Shown here: piece by piece, positions 1-8,020 of the stretch
Numbering within the stretch: position 1 is the first letter of the stretch
How the letters are laid out: every line of letters begins with the position of its first letter
Source of the DNA: Anaeromicropila populeti
GTDB taxonomy: Bacteria; Bacillota; Clostridia; Lachnospirales; Lachnospiraceae
DNA length: 64,000 nt
NCBI RefSeq assembly: GCF_900112775.1
Contig: NZ_FOYZ01000003.1
Span: 127,494-191,493, forward strand
Reading direction: 5' to 3'
Program-made: the position numbers and the translations under genes
The notes under the pieces: generated by a model
The model's input: only the letters and a program-made list of their open reading frames with translations
Databases searched by the model: none
What the model was told of the DNA's origin: nothing

Positions 1-1491
1 ACTAAACAGAAAATTCTCCACTTGGACATTTCTGGACTTTTCTATGGATTGCATTAAGTTTTCAAAGGATTTTTCTCCGTACCCCTCCATAGAAACAATT
101 CCCTCCTGGTGATCCTTTAAATGATACAAATCAGCTAATTCTTTTATATATCCCTTTTGTATCAGCTTTTCAACCGTTGCTTCCGAAAGTCCATCTATAT
201 TCATAGCATTTCTTCCGACAAAATGAGAAAACAGCTTGATTTTTTTCGCAATACACTCTGGATTTGTGCAATACAGTGATTTTACATTTTGGCTGGAATG
301 ATCGCTGCGAACCTCTGTTTTTCCTCCACATACTGGACATGTCTCTGGAATTACTACTGAATTGCTTCTAGTCAGATTTCTGGCAATCTGTGGTATAATC
401 ATATTAGCCTTATACACTTCAACAGTATCCCCTATTCCAAGTTCCAGACCCTCCAGAATACTTACATTATGAACACTGGCTCTGCTTACTGTAGTTCCTT
501 CCAACTCCACTGGTTCAAAAATCGCAACCGGATTAATTAAACCAGTCCTGGAAGCACTCCATTCAATCTCTAATAATTTAGTTTCTCGAATTTCGTCTGC
601 CCATTTAAATGCAATGGCATCCCTTGGAAACTTTGATGTAGTTCCCAATGACTGCCCATAAGCGATGTCGTCTAAAATTAGTACCAAGCCGTCAGACGGA
701 AAATCAGTTTTCCCAACCTGCTGGGAAAACCACTCAACACTTTCTTCAATGGTATCCTTTGTGACTTTTCTGCTTTCCACCACATCAAATCCTTGTTCTT
801 CCAGCCATTTCATTTGCTTTTCCCTGGAATTTTCAAAATCAGTTCCTGCTGCCTGTACCAACGCAAATGCAAAAAAATACACGCTTCTTTTCGCTGTAAT
901 TTCATTATTAAGCTGACGAACTGATCCACTGCACAAGTTTCTTGGATTTTTATATTTGGCATCCACATCGGCAATTTGGCTGTTAATTTTCTCAAAATCA
1001 GAATACTTAATAAGTGCCTCTCCTCTTAAAACAAGAGTTCCCTGATAGCTGATTTCTAAAGGAATATTGGCAAAAACCTTTGCATTATTTGTGATAACCT
1101 CTCCTATTTCACCATTTCCTCTCGTTACAGCTTTCATCAGTTTACCATTTTCATAGGTTAATACAATGGTCAATCCATCTAGCTTCCATGACAAAATTCC
1201 TGTCTGATTCCCAAGCCAAGATTTTAATGTACCAACCTCTTTGGTTTTATCAAGGGAAAGCATTGCCGACATATGACGCTCCTTAGGAAGTTCACTTAAA
1301 ACTTCATAGCCCACATGGATGCTTGGACTATTTGACAAAACAGTTCCTAATTCCTTTTCCAGTGAAAGAAGCTCATCATAAAGTTTATCATATTCAAAAT
1401 TACTCATAATCTCATTAGCTTCTTGATAATAGGCTTTTCCTGCCTCATTTAAAAGTGTTACAAGTTCACGCATACGCAGTTTTTTGTCCAT
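1..1491 (-). CDS. ligA: NAD-dependent DNA ligase LigA (3' end outside window)
   Basis: LigA seals nicks in DNA using NAD+ and acts in replication and repair. Only the first 497 residues are present; the frame runs open through position 1. Visible are the N-terminal NMN-binding helices, the adenylation motif SWKLDGLTI with the nucleophile Lys103, and the NPRNLCSGSVRQLN block. The OB fold and the start of the zinc finger (CPVCGG, then CTNPEC) follow. The helix-hairpin-helix end and BRCT domain must lie beyond the window. The ATG at 1491 follows a GGAAAGG ribosome site. It lies 31 bp after rluF and is probably co-transcribed with it. The identification is secure. Confidence 0.95.
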   Translation of the reverse strand, partial: MDKKLRMRELVTLLNEAGKAYYQEANEIMSNFEYDKLYDELLSLEKELGTVLSNSPSIHVGYEVLSELPKERHMSAMLSLDKTKEVGTLKSWLGNQTGILSWKLDGLTIVLTYENGKLMKAVTRGNGEIGEVITNNAKVFANIPLEISYQGTLVLRGEALIKYSDFEKINSQIADVDAKYKNPRNLCSGSVRQLNNEITAKRSVYFFAFALVQAAGTDFENSREKQMKWLEEQGFDVVESRKVTKDTIEESVEWFSQQVGKTDFPSDGLVLILDDIAYGQSLGTTSKFPRDAIAFKWADEIRETKLLEIEWSASRTGLINPVAIFEPVELEGTTVSRASVHNVSILEGLELGIGDTVEVYKANMIIPQIARNLTRSNSVVIPETCPVCGGKTEVRSDHSSQNVKSLYCTNPECIAKKIKLFSHFVGRNAMNIDGLSEATVEKLIQKGYIKELADLYHLKDHQEGIVSMEGYGEKSFENLMQSIEKSRNVQVENFLFS

Positions 1492-1522
1492 AAACAATTT
1501 CCTTTCCACAATACCGTTTTAT

Positions 1523-2248
1523 CTATCTCTTCTTTAACAACCGCTTTAATTCACTAAATTCCTTATCCGTTACCCCACGATAAGTACCTTCTTTCAGATT
1601 TCCTAACAAAATATTCATAATTCGAACACGCCTCAGCCGGATTACCCGATATTCAAAATACTCACACATTCTTCGTATCTGCCGGTTCAATCCCTGAGTA
1701 ATGACAATTTTAAACTGATAATCTCCTATTACCTCAATTTTGCAAGGACGTGTTACCGTATCTAATATAGGGACTCCCTGCTCCATTTTTCTGACAAAAT
1801 CAGAGGTAATTTTTTTATTCACTGTAACCACATATTCCTTTTCATGGTGATTACTTCCACGTAAAATGTCGTCTACAATATCGCCCTTATTAGTTAGCAG
1901 AATAAGCCCCTCTGAATCTTTATCCAGCCTCCCAATGGGATAAATCCTTTTATCCATATGAATATAATCTACGATATTATCTGGATCATTTTTACTTGTG
2001 GTACATACAATTCCCCTGGGCTTATGAAAAGCAATTAAGATTCTTTTTTCTTCTCGCTCTATTTCTCTGCCGTTAACTGCAATAATCTGATTCCAAAATA
2101 TTTTATCTCCTAGTGCTGCTTTTTGCCCATCAATGGTAACTTTCCCTTGCTCAATCAGACGGTCTGCCTCACGTCTGGAACAAAATCCAGCATCACTCAT
2201 GTATTTATTTAAGCGAATAGCGTCCTCTGCTAAATTATCCTTTCCCAT
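1523..2248 (-). CDS. rluF: 23S rRNA pseudouridine synthase, RluF/RsuA family
   Basis: This enzyme isomerises a uridine in ribosomal RNA to pseudouridine. The 241-residue protein has an N-terminal S4 RNA-binding domain (RLNKYMSDAGFCSRREADRL, residues 12-31) and the RsuA-type catalytic domain with the GRLDKDSEGLILLTN motif, where Asp109 is the expected nucleophile. The QGLNRQIRRM block near residue 185 is typical of the RluB/E/F branch, and RluF (U2604 type) fits best. The substrate position is inferred from the family. It is upstream of ligA with a 31 bp gap. Confidence 0.88.
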   Translation of the reverse strand: MGKDNLAEDAIRLNKYMSDAGFCSRREADRLIEQGKVTIDGQKAALGDKIFWNQIIAVNGREIEREEKRILIAFHKPRGIVCTTSKNDPDNIVDYIHMDKRIYPIGRLDKDSEGLILLTNKGDIVDDILRGSNHHEKEYVVTVNKKITSDFVRKMEQGVPILDTVTRPCKIEVIGDYQFKIVITQGLNRQIRRMCEYFEYRVIRLRRVRIMNILLGNLKEGTYRGVTDKEFSELKRLLKKR

Positions 2249-2298
2249 CTATCTCTCACCCTTATCCTTTAAAAGTCAATTCATTTCTTCATAAAGCA

Positions 2299-2358
2299 GG
2301 TGCTGCAAATCCTATTGTTCCCGTGTAAATATGGTATACAACCTTCATTTGCAACACC
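2299..2358. repeat. GGTGYTGCA hairpin, terminator-like
   Basis: The arms 2299-2310 and 2347-2358 are complementary over 12 bp with one mismatch (C against A on plus, a G-U pair on minus). A 36 nt loop separates them and TTTTT follows on the plus strand. It lies 20 bp after the stop of the minus-strand membrane-anchored gene. A hairpin with nearly the same stem occurs at 44568-44609. Confidence 0.55.
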
Positions 2359-2378
2359 TTTTTCATTCCTATAAAATA

Positions 2379-3068
2379 TCAGCTGTTACTATTCTTAGCA
2401 GAATTCTCAAGCTTCTTGTCAAACTCATTTAATTTCTCATCCTTTTGAAGAGCTTCTGTAAAACGATTATCCACTGAACGAATCAGTTCCTGTACCCCTT
2501 CGCACTCAGCAGCTTCTTTCATATAGTTCTGTGTTTCTTCATCCAAGACACCAAAATACACACATAGCTTGTCATCATCTGTCTTACGAATATAAATACT
2601 TGTAAGCCCTGGTGCTGGTGTATCAATATCCAAAATCTTCACTTCACTATATACATATACAATGTAGCTGTCCTCTTCCAGACCTTTTACCGTATAACAT
2701 TCAATATTCTGATAGCCTTCAATATATTCACTTTTTTCTTGCAATGTCTTTTCACTTAGATAACTCACATCACTGACAAGACTGCTCAATGCATCCATAT
2801 CACAACGTACTCTTGCATTCAGATAGTCTTTCACCAGTTGGTTCACTTCATCATAAGCATCTTTCTCAAGAATTATTTCCCCGGCCTCACCTTCATAGGT
2901 CTGCTTTGTAAACTCGGTACTATCCACGCTGATTTGTCCTGCACTTGTCTCAACACTGTCAGCTTTTGATTTATTTTTGACTGGCTTACTAAGAGATAAT
3001 GTTACAAAACCAATAAACATAGTTCCTAACGTAATCAGAAGCACTATTTTCTTGTATTTTAATTTCAT
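2379..3068 (-). CDS. Membrane-anchored extracytoplasmic protein of unknown function, NTF2-like appearance
   Basis: I do not recognise this 229-residue protein with certainty. It starts with a basic stretch and one hydrophobic segment (residues 7-25) with no lipobox, so it is likely an N-terminal anchor or an uncleaved signal. A short polar linker follows, then a compact domain (about 55-205) rich in acidic residues. The pattern of an N-terminal helix (VNQLVKDYLNARVRCDMDALSSLVSD) and later strands resembles extracellular NTF2-like domains of Firmicutes; this is a pattern impression only. The ATG follows AAAGGTGAACTT. It is monocistronic, with its own candidate promoter and a hairpin behind it. 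Confidence 0.6.
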   Translation of the reverse strand: MKLKYKKIVLLITLGTMFIGFVTLSLSKPVKNKSKADSVETSAGQISVDSTEFTKQTYEGEAGEIILEKDAYDEVNQLVKDYLNARVRCDMDALSSLVSDVSYLSEKTLQEKSEYIEGYQNIECYTVKGLEEDSYIVYVYSEVKILDIDTPAPGLTSIYIRKTDDDKLCVYFGVLDEETQNYMKEAAECEGVQELIRSVDNRFTEALQKDEKLNEFDKKLENSAKNSNS

Positions 3069-3107
3069 AAGTTCACCTTTTCTAATACTTTTGTTATTTC
3101 CTCTATA

Positions 3108-3136
3108 ATAGTAACAAAATTTTAAAGAAAAAGCAA
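3108..3136 (-). promoter_or_regulatory. Candidate promoter of the membrane-anchored gene
   Basis: On the minus strand TTGCTT (3136-3131) and TACTAT (3113-3108) are 17 bp apart, about 40 bp before the start codon. The -35 match is weak. It lies back to back with the tRNA promoter. Confidence 0.35.
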
Positions 3137-3143
3137 TCTGCTA

Positions 3144-3172
3144 TTTACTTTTTTCAATTTTCCATATATAAT
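3144..3172 (+). promoter_or_regulatory. Promoter of tRNA-Arg
   Basis: TTTACT (3144-3149), a 17 bp spacer and a perfect TATAAT (3167-3172) place the start of transcription near 3179, ten bases before the mature tRNA. Confidence 0.65.
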
Positions 3173-3188
3173 AGAAAAGTACTTTTTA

Positions 3189-3260
3189 GCATCTGTAGCT
3201 CAGTGGATAGAGCAGTGGCGTCCGAAGCCATGTGCGCAGGTTCGACTCCTGTCAGGTGCA
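3189..3260 (+). tRNA. tRNA-Arg, anticodon CCG
   Basis: The 72 nt folds as a full cloverleaf. The acceptor arms GCATCTG and CAGGTGC pair over 7 bp with one G-T, and the D stem is GCTC/GAGC. The anticodon stem GTGGC/GCCAT holds the loop GTCCGAA, giving anticodon CCG for the codon CGG. There is a 4 nt variable loop and a T stem GCAGG/CCTGT with loop TTCGACT. The discriminator is A and CCA is not encoded. A run of six T follows directly and can serve as terminator. It stands alone on the plus strand between minus-strand genes. Confidence 0.95.
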
Positions 3261-3270
3261 TTTTTTATGC

Positions 3271-4257
3271 TCATTTATAGCAGACTTCATTTGTCAAAGT
3301 GCCTACATCAAAAAATTCCTGAAAATTTCCCAACGTAGTTTTTGCAATATTTTCAATTGCTTCATTCGTAAAAAATGCCTGGTGAGAGGTTACTAAAACA
3401 TTTGGCATAGATATTAATCGAGATAATACATCATCATGCACAATCGTATTTGACAAATCTTCAAAAAAGAAATCCGATTCCTCTTCATATACATCTAAAG
3501 CAGCTCCACCAATTTTACCAGATTTAATATTTTCCAGCAGATCATCACTATCTATCAGCGCACCTCGGGATGTATTGATAATATAAACTCCCTGCTTCAT
3601 TTTCTCAATGGATTTTTGATTGATAATGTAATGGCTTTCCTTAGTTAGCGGACAATGCAGCGAAATAATATCTGATTTCTCACATAATTCATTAAAATCT
3701 ACATATTGAAAATCAGCATCTTGAGCAGGATATGGGTCATAGGCAAGAATGTTCATACCAAATCCTTTGCATATTTTGATAAATATTCTTCCTATTTGCC
3801 CAGTTCCCACTACACCAATGGTTTTTCCATATAAATCAAATCCATTTAATCCATTTATACTAAAATTATATTCTCTTGTCCGGTTATAGGCACGATGAAA
3901 TTTTCGATTTAATGTTAAAAGCATTCCCATTGTTGCTTCTGCTACTGCATGAGGCGAATACGCTGGCACTCGGACAATATGAATTTTTCCTTTTGCAAAT
4001 TTCAAGTCCACATTATTATAGCCTGCACAACGCATCGCCACAATTTCAATTCCACTTTCGCATAAGGTTTCTAATGTTTCTCTGTCCAAGGTGTCATTTA
4101 CAAAAGCACATACACCCTGACTGTTTTTTGCCAGAATTGCAGAGCCCTTATTTAGTTTCGTTTCATGATAAATAATATCAATATGATATTTTGCTTTATA
4201 CGCATCGAAATAAACTTTATCATAAGGTTTTGTGTCAAAAAAGCTTATCGTTTTCAT
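3271..4257 (-). CDS. ldhA: D-lactate dehydrogenase (D-2-hydroxyacid dehydrogenase family)
   Basis: This enzyme reduces pyruvate to D-lactate with NADH in fermentation. The 328 residues match the family length. The Rossmann motif GTGQIG is at 151-156. The catalytic Arg231 is in NTSRGALID, the Glu at about 259 in LDVYEEE, and the acid His292 in SHQAFFT. The YDPYP segment with Asp174 after the second strand indicates NAD rather than NADP. The N-terminal pattern and the VYEEE-DFFFEDLSN insertion resemble D-lactate dehydrogenases of the LdhA type more than phosphoglycerate dehydrogenases. The ATG follows AAAGGATGAG. It is probably monocistronic; its stop lies 10 bp from the converging tRNA. Confidence 0.85.
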   Translation of the reverse strand: MKTISFFDTKPYDKVYFDAYKAKYHIDIIYHETKLNKGSAILAKNSQGVCAFVNDTLDRETLETLCESGIEIVAMRCAGYNNVDLKFAKGKIHIVRVPAYSPHAVAEATMGMLLTLNRKFHRAYNRTREYNFSINGLNGFDLYGKTIGVVGTGQIGRIFIKICKGFGMNILAYDPYPAQDADFQYVDFNELCEKSDIISLHCPLTKESHYIINQKSIEKMKQGVYIINTSRGALIDSDDLLENIKSGKIGGAALDVYEEESDFFFEDLSNTIVHDDVLSRLISMPNVLVTSHQAFFTNEAIENIAKTTLGNFQEFFDVGTLTNEVCYK

Positions 4258-4366
4258 CTTTTTCTCATCCTTTTCTTTTTAAGAATAAGATTTGTAAAAA
4301 TGCTTATAACTATGCTTATTAGAATATGTATGTTATGGAATAAATGACTTTCTTTACTGAATAAAA

Positions 4367-5341
4367 TTACATGATTTGAAATGAATGTTCTTGATAAGAA
4401 TAAATATAGACACGATCACTTAGAATATCTTCTCTTGGAACCTGTGTTTGATTTACTTCCTTTACCATAGATTTTAGCTGCTGCACATTTAATGCATTTG
4501 AATAGGGAATAATAATAATTTCATGAATACTACTTGGTAAGATATATAAATTAGACTGAATAGAACAGGCAAATTCCTGCAAAACTTCTTCATACAGCAA
4601 TGAGGCTGCACCATTGACTCCTGAAAGATTCGACATCACATACATGCCATACGGTTCCGGCACTCGTTTCATCTCCAATATCTCCTGTATGAGTTCATGA
4701 ACCTGACAAGCATAAGAATCTGATTCCTCTTCTGGCGATTCACCAGCTAAGCTGATTAACTCCGATTGCATAATATCAAATATCACTTCTTCCATACGCC
4801 GTATTGACACTGGAAATAACTGTTGGGTGTTTTTCACAGCATATCTCATTAATTCATTTAATGAAATCTTCCATTTCTGCTTTATTATATTAGTAATCGT
4901 TAAAGTACTAACTCCAAGTTCTCCTCTAGAAACGAGACAATGGAATGTAATTGCTAAATCCAAAAATCTCAAATGGGGAATTCCCTTTAAACGCTCCTTA
5001 TTCCGTTCGTAATGAACCAATCGGAATATAATCTTATCTTTTTGGGAGTCTAAATCCAATGGTAAATCAAACTCTTTTATCACCTCCGAATGAAAGGAAG
5101 CCTCATAAATCTCCCAAATTTCCAGAACTACTTCTTCTACCGTCTTTCCTTTTAAATATTGTTCATAATAACCATTCAAATAAATATTAGGAGAAATTTT
5201 GCTCTCTTCCTTTAAAATAACCAGCCCGTCCAAATAGACTTCGTTATTTTTTACTACTTGATTCACTCGTACTGTATACCCTTCACCTGCCCTTTCTTTA
5301 ATTTTGCTCTCTACTGTCTTAACAAATTCTAAATACTCCAT
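4367..5341 (-). CDS. DUF5688-type protein
   Basis: The 324-residue soluble protein has no signal peptide or membrane segment. Its layout resembles the DUF5688 family common in Lachnospiraceae. It begins with a short EYLEFVKTVESKI helix, then VRVNQVVKNNEVYLDGLVI, a substrate-free NIYLNGYYEQYLKGKTVEEVV segment, and a longer domain with a conserved FRLVHYERNKERLKGIPHLRFLDLAITFHCLV stretch. No function is known for the family, and catalytic residues cannot be named. The ATG follows AAGGAGTATTGA. The next gene (membrane protein) is 71 bp upstream on the same strand. Confidence 0.65.
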   Translation of the reverse strand: MEYLEFVKTVESKIKERAGEGYTVRVNQVVKNNEVYLDGLVILKEESKISPNIYLNGYYEQYLKGKTVEEVVLEIWEIYEASFHSEVIKEFDLPLDLDSQKDKIIFRLVHYERNKERLKGIPHLRFLDLAITFHCLVSRGELGVSTLTITNIIKQKWKISLNELMRYAVKNTQQLFPVSIRRMEEVIFDIMQSELISLAGESPEEESDSYACQVHELIQEILEMKRVPEPYGMYVMSNLSGVNGAASLLYEEVLQEFACSIQSNLYILPSSIHEIIIIPYSNALNVQQLKSMVKEVNQTQVPREDILSDRVYIYSYQEHSFQIM

Positions 5342-5412
5342 TCAATACTCCTTTCTATTTCGTGCTGCCTCTACATTTTACCAAGAAAAACCATATAAAT
5401 CAATACATTATT

Positions 5413-6135
5413 TTATTTTTCACTCCAACGATTGCTTAATGTTAGCAATACCTGGCTTGGCAAATAAAATAACCACATCCCTATCTGACTAAATGCAAAA
5501 AGTTTTTTAAAAAGTTCGCCTTCAATCGAAATATACTGGCTTATGTTAAAAATGCCCACTTGAATGTCACAGCAAAGAAATAACAGCATACCTACCGCAA
5601 ATAATACATTTTTCTTCCACTGTAAACAGCTTCCAATTACATTATAAAATAAATTGACAAAGTAAAAACCTGTTAACAAAACAAGCAAATCAATCGATAC
5701 CTTTCTCCAACCAACTATCCAGATTAGAGCCAGAAAGGTCACGAACCGTATAATAAAAAATAAGCTTCCCTTTTTCCTTCTTGATAAATAAATTTTTATT
5801 CCATAGCAAACCTGTGTTATGTTAAAGAATAACAGCCCGATTGTGTAGTGTCTATTTAATAAAAGCAAAAAAACATCAGCTATTACAGTTGTCGTAATAG
5901 CCAATGTTACTATATTATTTTCTAAGTTTTTATCTTCCTTCATTAAAAAGCAGATTATGCTATAGAACAAACATAAGCTGATTCCTATAAATTTCATCCC
6001 AGTAGAATAATCACTATGGCTGTTTGCTATATCCAAACTAAGAAATGCCACATAAATAACCGCTTCTATTAATAAAAATATTCCTGTAACTGTACAAATA
6101 AAATATTTTTTACCCTTATCTACTATATTCTGCAT
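5413..6135 (-). CDS. Eight-helix membrane protein, possible YhhN/TMEM86 (lysoplasmalogenase-like) family
   Basis: The 240-residue protein is almost entirely hydrophobic, with about eight transmembrane segments and short loops. The third to fourth helices (ADVFLLLLNRHYTIGLLFF, then QVCYG) resemble the ADxxL and GLxxF motifs of the YhhN/TMEM86 family, whose studied members hydrolyse the vinyl-ether bond of lysoplasmalogens. Plasmalogens occur in many anaerobic Clostridia, so such a role would make sense, but the similarity is weak and a plain hypothetical membrane protein is an alternative. It lies 22 bp after the GGDEF-EAL gene and may be its operon partner. Confidence 0.5.
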   Translation of the reverse strand: MQNIVDKGKKYFICTVTGIFLLIEAVIYVAFLSLDIANSHSDYSTGMKFIGISLCLFYSIICFLMKEDKNLENNIVTLAITTTVIADVFLLLLNRHYTIGLLFFNITQVCYGIKIYLSRRKKGSLFFIIRFVTFLALIWIVGWRKVSIDLLVLLTGFYFVNLFYNVIGSCLQWKKNVLFAVGMLLFLCCDIQVGIFNISQYISIEGELFKKLFAFSQIGMWLFYLPSQVLLTLSNRWSEK

Positions 6136-6156
6136 CTATCCTATCCTTATATTTTC

Positions 6157-7776
6157 TTATGCCTCTGCCTCTCTAAGTGCCTGTTCCAATGTCAGATTCG
6201 CATGGTTCCTTCTTTCTCGAAGCTTCTCTAATAAAAAACCTGCATCCTTTTGCGGAATTGGCTTACTATATAAATATCCTTGTGCCTTATCACAATGAAC
6301 ATTTTTTAAGAATACAGCTTGTTCATTGCTTTCAACACCTTCTGCAATTACGACCAAATCTAAAGTCTGAGCTAATGTAATAATAGTTGATACAATCTTT
6401 TGATCATTCTGATCTTCCATAACCGTATCTAGAAAACTCTTGTCAATTTTCAAGTTATTCACTGGAAGATGCTTTAAATAATTCATGGAAGAGTAGCCTG
6501 TTCCAAAATCATCCAGCGAAAATTTTACTCCAATTGATTTCAGTTTCTGAATCATTGCAATCGAATAACTCATGTTTTCTAATGCAATTGATTCCGTTAT
6601 TTCTAATTCCAATTTATTTGGATCGATTTTCGTTTCCTTTATAACTTCACATACAGTTTCTACAATATCTGCATCTTTAAACTGCCTCGCAGACAAATTA
6701 ACAGCAATATTGATTTCTGTAAACCCTGCTTCTTCCCACTGCTTCAGCTGCTTGCATGCCTCAAGGAGCACCCATTGTCCAATAGGAACAATTAACCCTG
6801 TCTCTTCTGCCACTTGTACAAAACCAGCTGGGGTAATTAATCCTTTTGTTGGATGATTCCAACGTACCAAAGCTTCAAAACCAACAATCCGATCCTTTTC
6901 CAAATCGATCTGTGCCTGATAGTATACATCAAATTCGTTGTTCTCTATTGCAGTACGAAGTTCGGACTGTAATTCTATCTTATCCATAAGACTATTGTTA
7001 ATCTTTTCATCATAAAAACAGTATGTGCTTTTGCCCATTCCTTTTGCCACATACATTGCCGCATCAACATTCTTAATGAGCATCTGCGTTGTCTTCCCAT
7101 CCTTTGGTGCAAAGGCTACTCCAATACTTGTCGTAACAAAAAATTCTCGTGTTGATAAAACGAATGGATAACTGAATACCTTCTGAATCTTCTTAATCTT
7201 TTGTTCATACTCACCTTCATCCACAAAATTCTGTGTAAGAATAATGAACTCATCACCGCCAAACCTGGAAAAGAAATCATTCTCGTCCAGTACCTGCCGG
7301 ATACGGTCTGTTACATCAATTAAAAGTTCATCTCCATAGGAATGACCCAAAACATCGTTAATATTCTTAAAATTATCCAAATCAATATACATGATGGCAA
7401 TGTTCTCAGAAGGTCTGATCGTTGCCAGTATATGATCCAGCTTTTCCGAAAATGCAACGCGGTTCGGTAAATCTGTCAGATAATCTGTAAATGCAAGCTT
7501 TTTATTCCGCTCTTCGCTGCGCTTCAGCTCTTCATATTTTTGTGCCAGTTCCTTCTGCGTATGCTTTACTTTTTCATATGCTTCTTCCAGCTTTACATAA
7601 TTATCTTCCAACTGCCTTTTAGCCTCAAACGCATCTGCTTCTGCCACAATCCTTCTTCTCATATTAATCAGCATAAAGACAATTGTAATCACCAGAGCAA
7701 TCGCAATAAAGGTTAACAACAAACCTGATTTATTATCAAATTGGTATAACATCAAAGCAAAAATATTTATTTTCAT
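6157..7776 (-). CDS. Membrane-bound GGDEF-EAL protein (cyclic di-GMP synthesis/hydrolysis)
   Basis: From the ATG at 7776 the protein has 539 residues. It has one transmembrane helix (about 18-38), a coiled coil (about 43-92), a GGDEF domain with the intact motif RFGGDEF (173-177), and an EAL domain with EALVRW (301-306). The EAL residues expected for phosphodiesterase activity are present: NLSARQF, EITES, DDFGTGYSS, AEGVES and AQGYLYSKP. Both activities are therefore possible. The RxxD inhibitory site before GGDEF is replaced by DEND, so product inhibition is unlikely. This start follows GGTGGGGG. An upstream in-frame GTG at 7923 would add 49 residues but has no ribosome site. Confidence 0.92.
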   Translation of the reverse strand: MKINIFALMLYQFDNKSGLLLTFIAIALVITIVFMLINMRRRIVAEADAFEAKRQLEDNYVKLEEAYEKVKHTQKELAQKYEELKRSEERNKKLAFTDYLTDLPNRVAFSEKLDHILATIRPSENIAIMYIDLDNFKNINDVLGHSYGDELLIDVTDRIRQVLDENDFFSRFGGDEFIILTQNFVDEGEYEQKIKKIQKVFSYPFVLSTREFFVTTSIGVAFAPKDGKTTQMLIKNVDAAMYVAKGMGKSTYCFYDEKINNSLMDKIELQSELRTAIENNEFDVYYQAQIDLEKDRIVGFEALVRWNHPTKGLITPAGFVQVAEETGLIVPIGQWVLLEACKQLKQWEEAGFTEINIAVNLSARQFKDADIVETVCEVIKETKIDPNKLELEITESIALENMSYSIAMIQKLKSIGVKFSLDDFGTGYSSMNYLKHLPVNNLKIDKSFLDTVMEDQNDQKIVSTIITLAQTLDLVVIAEGVESNEQAVFLKNVHCDKAQGYLYSKPIPQKDAGFLLEKLRERRNHANLTLEQALREAEA

Positions 7777-7954
7777 TAATAGAAAACCCCCACCGATTAC
7801 CAATATATTATTCTCAATTCTGTAAGAAATAGAAAATATGTAATTTAATTTGATAAACATCTTTAATACTATTGTAACATATCTGCCATAACACATCAAC
7901 TGTTTTTTCCTTGATTCTTCCACAAAACCCGAAAACTAAGTCGTATTTTGTCAA

Positions 7955-7999
7955 AAAAGCGCTTACTAGTTCCATCAACTGAAATTAATAAGCGCTTTT
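7955..7999 (-). terminator. Terminator after nfnAB
   Basis: Perfect 11 bp arms (7955-7965 and 7989-7999, core AAGCGCTT) are followed on the minus strand by TTTTTT. The hairpin starts 21 bp after the nfnB stop. Confidence 0.85.
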
Positions 8000-8020
8000 G
8001 TAAATATTATACTACATTCT

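Noticed and set aside
7777-7923. 49-residue N-terminal extension of the GGDEF-EAL protein
   Set aside because: It begins with GTG and has no ribosome site; GGTGGGGG precedes the ATG at 7776 and the shorter form has a clean membrane helix.
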